Origin: Meandrina meandrites
Lineage: Eukaryota > Cnidaria > Anthozoa > Scleractinia > Meandrinidae
Direction: 5' to 3'
DNA: 64,000 nt
Assembly (NCBI GenBank): GCA_963693305.1
Contig: OY855905.1
Coordinates: 5,177,201 to 5,241,200, forward strand
This document shows, piece after piece, positions 57,601 through 64,000 of this stretch (within the stretch, counting starts at the first letter, position 1; every line of letters begins with the position of its first letter). Under the pieces are notes generated by a model. That model did no database searches, was not told the DNA's origin, and saw only the letters and a list, made by a program, of their open reading frames with translations. A program made the position numbers and the translations under genes.

Positions 57601-60600
57601 GCTATGTTTTTTTTTCGTCACCAACTTTCGGCTGCATTCTCCTTGTTTCTGATAAATTGGTCCTAACAGTGTTACGTTTTCAGTTTTTCCGTAGAAAATA
57701 TTTTAAGTTCAGTCTAGGGGTTAGAAAAAAACAAATTGCTTGAATAATTAGCTGAGAACCAGAACACTCCAGACATTTATATTACCTGGTGGTCTTTTCT
57801 TGATAGGTACTTAGAATTTTCGACGACAACACTCAGTTGTTGACACTACAAGCATACCTTTTTGTAAATTTTATAAATTAGTCTATTTTTAGTCAACACA
57901 TTTCAACTGGATTATTCCTTGTCTCGATAACTTTGTCGCAATCATGTTACCTTTTCGGTTTCCAATAGAAAATATTTTAAGTTTTAAGCAATTTTGGGGT
58001 TTTACAGGACAACGAAGTGCTTGAGTAGTTAGCCGAGTACCAAAACACCCTCAAACACAAAAGGCTGTTTATTATCTGATAACCTTTTCTTGATACGTAC
58101 TTACACGGAAATCAATTAAAGAACTTGCCATCTGGAATTTTTGACAAAAATAGTCAGCTGTTGAGGCTGTAAGTATAGCTATTAGCCAGTTTCATCACCA
58201 GTATTGGTCGGGTCATTGTCGTCGCCAAAACTACACAGAATTCTTTTTATTTCAGATCAATACGTCCTAAACATTTTTACGTTACGTTTCAGTTCAGCAG
58301 TACAAAATATTTTAAGTTCGAGGCAATTTTGTTGTATTAACAAAGAAAAAGGCTTGTCGAGTAGTTAGTCGGAACCAAAACAATAAAAGCACATTTTTTT
58401 TTTTGATAGGCTCTTACAAAACAATCAGTTACAGAGCTTACCATCGGGAATTTTCGACAAAAATACTAAGTTGTTGAGGCTGCAAGTATCGCTTTTTTCA
58501 AATTTCATAACCGCCATCAGTCTATTTTTTGTCTAAAAAATTCAACTTGATTCTTCCTGTTTCCGATAAATTTGTCGTAACAATGATACTTTTTCAGTTC
58601 TGTAGTAGAAAATATCTTAAGTTTTAGGTAACTTTGGTGCTTTACAGAATAACGAAATGCTTAAGTAGTAGGCCGAATACCAAAGCAGCTTCAAACACAC
58701 AAGCAGGTTTATTATCTGATAACTTTTTTCATGTTAGGTACTTACACGATAATCAAATAAATAAGTTGCCATCTGGGATTTTCCACAAAACTACTCGACT
58801 GCAGAGGCTGTAAGTATAGCTATTGATCAGTTTCATTAACATCATTAGTTGGGTAATTTTCGTCGCCAAAATCAAACAGAAATCTTCTCATTTTCGATAA
58901 CGTTTTAGGCTACATTTCAGATCTGCAGTACAAAATATTGAATGTTTGGGGCAATTTTGTTGTATGTACAAAGAAAAAGGCTTGTGGAGTAGTTAGCCGG
59001 AACCAAAAGCGAAAGCGTTCGGTCACCTTTTCTTGATAGGTTCTTACAAAATAATCAGTTAAAGAACTTGCCATAGGGAACTTTCGACAAAAATACTTAG
59101 TTATTGAGGCTGCAAGTGTAGCTTTTTGTAAATTTCATAACCGCCATCAGTCTCTTCAACTTGATTCTTCCTGTTTTCGATGAATTTGTCATAGCCATGT
59201 TACTTTTTCAATTTGACAAAAGAAACAAAACGCTTCAGTAGTTAGCCAATAACCAAACAACCCTTAGGAACAAAAGCTTTATTATTATTATCGCCGTTTT
59301 TTGTTAGTGACTTGGACAACAATCAGTTAAACCGCTTGCCATCTGGAATTTTGGATAAAAACATTCAGCTGACGAAGCTGTAAGTATAACCGTTTGTATG
59401 TTTCACAAGCAGAAATAGAGGCCAGCATTTTTCGTCGCCAAATTTCTATTTATCTCTTCTTACTTCCGATGCATTTATTGTAACCATGCAATAGAAAATA
59501 TATAATTTATTGGTGTAACGATAAGTCAAGTAACCTCTCATAAGTTAGTCATGCTAGCCAGTGTGCTTAGAAGGCTAGGTTACACAGCTGTTAGCGGGTT
59601 CGTTGGAGTTGTTCACTTGTATGTGTTGTGTTCAATACACCTTGGACTTCAATCAAATGTTTTGTGTCGGCTGAACTACGTCTCACAAACAACCCTAAAC
59701 TTAAACCAAAACACCTTTAAACACAAAAGCATTTTTATTTTCTGATAACCTTTTCTTGATAGCTACTTACACGGAAATCAATTAAAGAACTTGCCATCTG
59801 GAATTTTTGACAAAAATACTCGACTACAGGAGCTGTAAGTATTATTATAAATCAGTTCCATCAGCAACATTAGTCGGACCACTTTCGTGGCCAAATTTCA
59901 ACTGGATTCTTCTCATTTAAGATAAATTTTTCTTAATCATTTTCTCTTTTGCATGTAGTTCTGTAGTTGAATTTTTTTAACCTTGAGGTAATTTTGATGC
60001 TTAAAAGAGGTTTGTGTAGTTAGCTGAGAACAAAAACAAATATTTTCAAGCTCTGGTGACCGTTTCTTTATAGGTTCTTAAGAAACAATCAGTTAACTAA
60101 CTTACAATCAGGAATCTTCGACAAAAATACTCAGCTGCAGATCTTGTAAGTATAACTATTTGCAAGTTTCATGACCAGCATATGTCTATTTTTCGTCATC
60201 AAATTTCAACAGGATTCATTTTATTTCCAATACATTTCTTTTAACCATGTGACATTTCAGTTCTGCAGTAGAAAATATTTTAAGTTTTATACAATATTCG
60301 CAATTTAACAAGCAAAACGGGTAATTAAACAAGAAAAGAAATGGTTAGTCGCTATTAGTTTATTATCTGGTGAGCGTTTCTTAAAAGGGACTTAATATCA
60401 AGTAAAATAAGTATAGCTTTTGTCTGATTCATAACCAGATTCAGTCTATTCCTGGTCATCCAATTTCAACTGGAGTCTTTTTGTTTCCGATGAATTAATT
60501 TGCGTATAGTTATCAAAGAACCCAAACAAGCCTTAAAAACAAAAGGATTTTCTATTATTCTGTGGCTGTTTTTTAGTAGAGACTTATACCCTATACAACA

Positions 60601-62159
60601 ATGCTAGAACATGTTTAAAAGCTGTTTAGTTCAAAATGGTTTAAACTTGTTTTCTTCGCTGAAGTTGCTAACTGATGTTCATGGACTTTAAATTCAGCAA
60701 AACGAAAGCACAAGTTAAAGCTTACTTAAACCTTAAAAAAAATTCTGTCTGTTTTCTGTTCCTGATTTTCACTTTGTCAAATGTGATTTAATTAAATAAA
60801 TTTTGCTGGTGTGAATAGGGTATTAGAATACAATCAGTTAAAGAACTTGCCATCTGGAATTTTCGACAACAATACTCAGCTGACGAAACTGTAAGTATAA
60901 CTTTTTGCTTTTTTCAAATCTAGCAATAAAACATTTTTCGTCGCAAAATTGCAATTTATTTCTATATATTTCCAACACATGTATCACAACTATTTTTCCC
61001 TTTTCGGTTTGCAATATAAACTACACTTAACACAATTTTGGTGCTTTACAAAACATCAAATGCTTGAGTCGTTAGCCGGGCATCAAAGCATCTTTAGACA
61101 CAAAACATGTTCATTATCTGCTTGCCGTTTCTTGATACGTACTTACACAATAATCAGTTAAAGAACTTGCCATCTGGAATTTTGGACAAAAATACTCGAC
61201 TGCAGAAGCTGTATGTATTATTATTAATCAGTTCCATCAGCAACATTAGTCGGACCATTTTCGTCGCCAAATTTCAACTGGATTCTTCTCATTTCCGATA
61301 AATTTTTCGTAATCATTTTCTCTTTTGCATGTAGTTCTGTAGTTGAATTTTTTGAACATTTAGGTAATTTTGATGCTTAAAAAAGGCTTGAGTATTTAGC
61401 TGAGAACAAAAACATATATTTTCAAGTTCTGGTGACCGTTTCTTTATAGGTTCTTAAGAAACAATCAGTTAACTAACTTGCCATCAGGAATTTTCGACAA
61501 AAATACTCAGCTGCAGATCTTGTAAGTATAACTATTTGAAATTTTCATAACCAGCACATGTTTATTTTTCGTCTTCAAATTTCAACAGGATTTATTTTAT
61601 TTCCAATAAATTTGTCGCAACAATGTTACATTTAAGTTCTGCAGTAGAGAATATTTAAAGTTTTATACAATATTCGCAATTTAACAAGCAAAACGGGTAA
61701 TTAAATAAGAAAAGAAATGGTTAGTCGCTAAATAGTCGGGCTATTTTCGTCGCCAAATATAAATTGGATTCTTCTTGTTACATATTTATTAAAAAAAAAG
61801 GTTAACTGAGAACCAAAACACAAAGGCATTTATAATCTGTTGGGCTTTTCTTAAAAGGGACTTAATTGCAAGTAAAATAAGTATAGCTTTTGTCTGTTTT
61901 ATAACCAGTTTTACTCGATTTCTCGTCATCAAATTTCAACTGGAGTCTTTTTGTTTCCGATGAATTAATTTGCCGTAACCTAGTTACGTTTCCAATTCTG
62001 CAATATAAAATATTTTAAGTTTAGGAAACGTTTGGTAACTTCTAACAAAAAAGGCGTATAGTTATCAAAGAACCAAAACAAGCATTAAAAACAAAAGCAT
62101 TTTCTACTATTCTGTGGCTGTTTTTTACTAGAGACTTATACCCTATACAACAATGCTAG

Positions 62160-62190
<31 letters not shown>

Positions 62191-62658
62191 CTCTTTTTTT
62201 TCTGCGCCAAAGTTGCTAACGGATGTTCGTGGACTTCAAACTCAGCAAAGAGAAAATACAAGTTAAAGCTCACTTGAACCAGCCACTGCGCGGAACAACT
62301 TATTTACCACTTCCAGCCAATCTTGCAAAAAAGAAGACAATAATTAACTTTTTGCTTTTTTCATATCCAGCAATAAAACATTTTTCGTCGCTAAATTGCA
62401 ATTTATTTCTTTATATTCCCGACACATGTATTGCAGCTATTTTTACCTTTTCGGTTTGCAATAGAAACTACATTTTACACAATTTTGGTGCTTTACAAGA
62501 CATCGAAATGCTTGAGTAGTTAGCCGGGTATCAAAACACCTTTAGAAACAAAACATGTTCATTATCTGCTTGTCGTTTCTTGATAGGCGCTTACACAATA
62601 ATCAGTTAAAGAACTTGCCATCTGGAATTTTTGACAAAAATACTCGACTGCAGAAGCT
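51636..62658 (+). CDS. CUB-Ig-LRR receptor gene, 5' part (exons listed separately)
   Basis: Spliced plus-strand gene starting at ATG 51636. Exons encode a signal peptide, a CUB domain, an Ig domain, an LRRNT cap and then at least ten LRRs on 72-nt phase-2 exons. The LRR consensus (NNQLKNLPSGIFDKNTQL) is nearly that of the first LRR exons in receptor gene 1, so I infer a tandem paralogue. If so, 7TM exons should follow beyond the window. The protein is expected at the cell surface. Alternatives are a single-pass CUB-Ig-LRR protein. Some LRR exons in the array are broken, so the mature transcript must skip them. Confidence 0.75.
52424..52765 (+). CDS. Receptor gene 2, CUB domain exon
   Basis: Acceptor ..TTTTCACAG, donor GTTTGTA. 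The start completes the signal peptide. EVSFQDAGGPVTLGPDGTSN, YLGQYFEIRDGLNQSATLLG and the cysteines in VGCYLG and GIFCEF fit a CUB domain, a beta-sandwich used for extracellular protein binding. Two or three N-x-S/T sites suggest glycosylation. Confidence 0.85.
52872..53120 (+). CDS. Receptor gene 2, Ig-like domain exon
   Basis: Acceptor ..TTATTTTCAG, donor GTGAGTAC. Has the Ig cysteines (LWCPAEG and SCEVTSN), the core tryptophan VWRKNG and DKEAFSC before the second cysteine. One domain on one exon, phase 1 at both ends. Confidence 0.87.
53121..53877. other. Intron
   Basis: No exon. A perfect palindrome of about 18 bp (CCCACTTTTAAAAGTGGG) lies near 53661-53678. Confidence 0.6.
53878..53998 (+). 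CDS. Receptor gene 2, LRRNT cap exon
   Basis: Acceptor ..CTTATCAG, donor GTAAGTAT. CPGPCKCDY followed by SVSCHGTQIKSFP is the C-x3-C-x-C...C pattern of an N-terminal LRR cap. Ends in phase 2, as needed for the LRR exons. Confidence 0.85.
53999..55066. other. Intron
   Basis: No exon recognised. A (GTTT)n run lies at about 54055-54097. Confidence 0.6.
55067..55138 (+). CDS. Receptor gene 2, LRR exon a (72 nt)
   Basis: Acceptor ..TTTTGATAG, donor GTAAGTAGG. Core SNNHLQNLPSGVFANNTQL. Confidence 0.88.
55365..56120. mobile_element. Non-autonomous DNA transposon, pogo/Tigger-like ends
   Basis: The left end starts CAGTCAACTCTC and continues ACGGACACC; the right end on the other strand starts CAGTCAAGTTTCTCTTAACG and continues GACACC. 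Ends of this type and a TA next to the right end suggest the mariner/pogo superfamily. The left TA is not preserved. Confidence 0.65.
55818..55854. repeat. Perfect 15-bp hairpin
   Basis: GCCATGTTGGTGTAC, a 7-nt loop, then GTACACCAACATGGC. Inside the pogo-like element. Confidence 0.85.
57009..57061. repeat. Perfect 18-bp hairpin
   Basis: TAAATATGTTTTTGGCCC (57009-57026), a 17-nt loop, then the exact complement (57044-57061). Size and loop would suit a small-RNA hairpin or a short foldback MITE. Confidence 0.75.
57309..57380 (+). CDS. Receptor gene 2, LRR exon b (72 nt)
   Basis: Acceptor ..TCTTGATAG, donor GTAAGTATA. Core SNNQLENLPPGAFDNNTQL. Confidence 0.88.
57807..57851 (+). pseudogene. Truncated LRR exon remnant
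   Basis: After TTGATAG the exon start GTACTTAG jumps directly to AATTTTCGACGACAACACTC; the 25-30 nt for NNQLKNLPSG are missing, and the donor GTAAGT is changed. Cannot encode a normal LRR. Confidence 0.75.
58097..58168 (+). CDS. Receptor gene 2, LRR exon d (72 nt), acceptor AC instead of AG
   Basis: Intact coding (LHGNQLKNLPSGIFDKNSQL) and donor GTAAGTATA, but the upstream dinucleotide is AC (TTGATAC) where sister exons have AG. It may be skipped. Confidence 0.6.
58410..58481 (+). CDS. Receptor gene 2, LRR exon e (72 nt), GC donor
   Basis: Acceptor ..TTTTGATAG, donor GCAAGTATC (a GC-AG intron). Core QNNQLQSLPSGIFDKNTKL. Confidence 0.78.
58738..58809 (+). CDS. Receptor gene 2, LRR exon f (72 nt)
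   Basis: Acceptor ..CATGTTAG, donor GTAAGTATA. Core HDNQINKLPSGIFHKTTRL. Confidence 0.86.
59040..59111 (+). pseudogene. LRR exon g with two in-frame stops
   Basis: Aligns over all 72 nt with its neighbours but has TAG at the P-S position and again in place of CAG, plus a GC donor. Coding use would truncate the protein, so it is presumably skipped. Confidence 0.85.
59308..59379 (+). CDS. Receptor gene 2, LRR exon h (72 nt)
   Basis: Acceptor ..TTTGTTAG, donor GTAAGTATA. Core DNNQLNRLPSGILDKNIQL. Confidence 0.86.
59763..59834 (+). CDS. Receptor gene 2, LRR exon i (72 nt)
   Basis: Acceptor ..TCTTGATAG, donor GTAAGTATT. Core HGNQLKNLPSGIFDKNTRL. Confidence 0.87.
60074..60145 (+). CDS. Receptor gene 2, LRR exon j (72 nt)
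   Basis: Acceptor ..TCTTTATAG, donor GTAAGTATA. Core RNNQLTNLQSGIFDKNTQL, with Q for the usual P. A near-copy is exon n (61450). Confidence 0.86.
60819..60890 (+). CDS. Receptor gene 2, LRR exon l (72 nt)
   Basis: Acceptor ..GTGAATAG, donor GTAAGTATA. Core EYNQLKNLPSGIFDNNTQL. The matching exon is missing from the next tandem unit (around 62340). Confidence 0.85.
61139..61210 (+). CDS. Receptor gene 2, LRR exon m (72 nt), acceptor AC instead of AG
   Basis: Coding intact (HNNQLKNLPSGILDKNTRL), donor GTATGTAT. The upstream dinucleotide is AC, like exon d, so use is doubtful. Confidence 0.6.
61450..61521 (+). CDS. Receptor gene 2, LRR exon n (72 nt)
   Basis: Acceptor ..TCTTTATAG, donor GTAAGTATA. 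Core RNNQLTNLPSGIFDKNTQL. Almost identical to exon j, 1376 bp upstream. Confidence 0.86.
62587..62658 (+). CDS. Receptor gene 2, LRR exon p (72 nt), last intact one in the window
   Basis: Acceptor ..TCTTGATAG, donor GTAAGTATT. Core HNNQLKNLPSGIFDKNTRL. Confidence 0.86.
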
Positions 62659-62723
62659 GTAAGTATTGTTATTAATCAGTATCAAGATCTGATCTTCAAG
62701 ATCTGCTGACCATTTCTTTATAG

Positions 62724-62779
62724 GTTCTTAAGAAACAATCAGTTAACGAACTTGCCATCAGGAATTTTCGACAAAAATA
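62724..62779 (+). pseudogene. Truncated LRR exon q
   Basis: Starts like exons j and n (acceptor TCTTTATAG, RNNQLTNLPSGIFDKNT) but breaks after GACAAAAATAC and joins intron-type sequence (ATTTGCCGCAACC). The donor and last 16 nt are lost to a deletion. Confidence 0.82.
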
Positions 62780-63929
62780 CATTTGCCGCAACCATGTTAC
62801 ATTTCAGTTCTGCAGTAGAAAATATTTTAAGTTTTATACAATATTCGCAATTTAACAAGCAAAACGGGTAATCAAACAAGAAAAGAAATGGTTGGTAGCT
62901 AATTAGTTGGGCTATTTTCGTTGCCAAATATAAATTGGATTCTTCTTGTTACATATTTATTAAAAAACAGTTGTAAGGTTAGCTGAGAACCAAAACACGA
63001 AAGCATTTATTATCTGCTGGGCTTTTCTTAAAAGGGACTTAATTGCAAGTGTAGCAAGTATAGCTTTTGTCTGTTTCATAAGCAGTTTCACTCGATTTCT
63101 CGTCATCAAATTTCAAGTGAAGTCTTTTTGTTCCCGATCAATTAATTTGTCGTAATCTTGTAACGTTTTTAATTCTGTAATGTAAAATAATTTAAGTTTG
63201 GGAAACGTTTGGTAACTTTTTACAAAAAAGACGTGATTAGTTATCCAAGAACCAAATTAAGCCTTAAAAAACAAAAGCTTTTTTTTTAATATTCTGTGGC
63301 TGTTTTTTACTAGAGACTTATATATGGGGCGATAAATGTAAAAATATTATTTAAGCATATTTTCCCTATATGTTTTCCTATTTAACAAATGTCATATAAG
63401 TCGTCTTGAAATTTATAAATAACACGTGAGTCGACTTGTCATTTATAAATGCGATTTATAAATCGCTAGAAATCTATCTTTGCAATTTATAAATCGTAGT
63501 CTCTGAATCTCTGTGATTTATAAATGGCAAACTTTACAACTTTGCTATTTATAAATCGCAAGATACCTAATTTTGCAATTTATAAATTGCAGAAAACCAA
63601 ACTTTGAAATTTATAAATCACAATACACCGAACTTTTGTACTTTTGCGATTTATAAATTGCACACTTTGCGATTTATAAATCGCGAATGCGTAATTCATA
63701 AATCGCAAATGTGTGATTTATAAATCACAAATGTGTGATTTATAAATCGCAAATGTGTAATTTACAAATCGCAAATGTGTGATTTATAAATCGCAAATTT
63801 GCGATTTAAATGCGAACTGTTTTCTGTAAAACCGCAAACGAAATAAACGTATGACCGCGTGCTCGTACTCCAACAGAGTAATTTGGCGGAAAAATTTAAG
63901 CGGGAAAATCTTTATCTACATTTTTCACT
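62780..63929. other. Intron/intergenic DNA ending in a palindrome cluster
   Basis: No intact exon. Vestiges of the LRR tandem unit run to about 63330, where a different sequence begins. Confidence 0.55.
63409..63815. repeat. Cluster of about 16 ATTTATAAAT palindromes
   Basis: The self-complementary decamer ATTTATAAAT, usually extended to GATTTATAAATC or GCGATTTATAAATCGC, recurs every 20-45 bp. Some copies differ by one base (ATTCATAAAT, ATTTACAAAT). Spacers such as GCAAATGTGT are partly shared. It ends shortly before the reading frame at 63930. Confidence 0.9.
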
Positions 63930-64000
63930 ATGGCGGATATGGACGACTTCGCGAGGAGGCTTTCGACAGCAGTGTCTAGAGCGATCACTGAGGCCCTTGG
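63930..64000 (+). CDS. Start of an unidentified protein, cut by the window end
   Basis: ATG followed by 23 full codons, beginning ADMDDFARRLSTAVSRAITE, helical and charged. GC content is higher than the AT-rich DNA just upstream. It may be the first frame of a mobile element whose 5' region carries the palindrome cluster, or a host gene. Too short to name. Confidence 0.4.
   Translation, partial: MADMDDFARRLSTAVSRAITEAL

Noticed and set aside
63409..63815. CRISPR-like array
   Set aside because: Repeats are 10-16 bp palindromes at irregular spacing with similar spacers in a eukaryotic context; no cas genes.

Overview
This window looks like nuclear DNA of an anthozoan cnidarian, most likely a stony coral. 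The clues are intron-rich genes with standard GT-AG introns, an LGR/relaxin-receptor-like GPCR, a second CUB-Ig-LRR gene, a dense population of MITEs and SINEs, and a Polinton whose genes resemble families I recall from cnidarian genomes. The species cannot be read from the sequence.

Layout. (1) At 289-5363 lies a nearly intact Ty3/Gypsy LTR retrotransposon on the minus strand. It has very short 105/106-bp LTRs, a 5-bp target duplication, a PBS, a PPT and one gag-pol frame broken by a single TAG. A TTAA-bounded MITE is nested in its 3' non-coding part. (2) From 7353 to 43712 on the plus strand is the 3' part of an LGR type C (RXFP-like) receptor gene: eleven 72-nt LRR exons, one large 7TM exon and six small exons for the cytoplasmic tail, ending in a stop codon. 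(3) One intron of that gene (15044-36890) carries a complete 16.05-kb Polinton/Maverick (17027-33076) with 262-bp terminal inverted repeats and a 6-bp target duplication. It has 16 uninterrupted genes: protein-primed PolB, DDE integrase, packaging ATPase, putative capsid protein, a fibre-like protein, a nuclease, a zinc-repeat protein and a set of small membrane or virion-type proteins. (4) From 51636 to at least 62658 on the plus strand is the 5' part of a second, related gene: signal peptide, CUB, Ig, LRRNT, then a tandem array of 72-nt LRR exons, several of them visibly decayed. (5) The last 600 bp hold a cluster of ATTTATAAAT palindromes followed by the start of a new reading frame at 63930.

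How the parts work together. The Polinton is organised like a compact viral genome. Fourteen of its 16 genes are on the minus strand. Every gene has a TTTAAA/TATAAA-type box about 20-33 nt before its ATG, so transcripts should have almost no leader. Its two ends encode the same SAP-like N-terminus, used once for PolB and once for the zinc-repeat protein. The identical inverted repeats, the clean target duplication and the absence of nonsense codons suggest a recent insertion. The two receptor genes share exon size (72 nt), intron phase (2) and LRR consensus, so they are probably tandem relatives of one receptor family. The 5' exons of the first gene and the 3' exons of the second lie outside the window. 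The remaining non-coding DNA is introns and intergenic sequence filled with MITEs, SINEs, foldback repeats and microsatellites.
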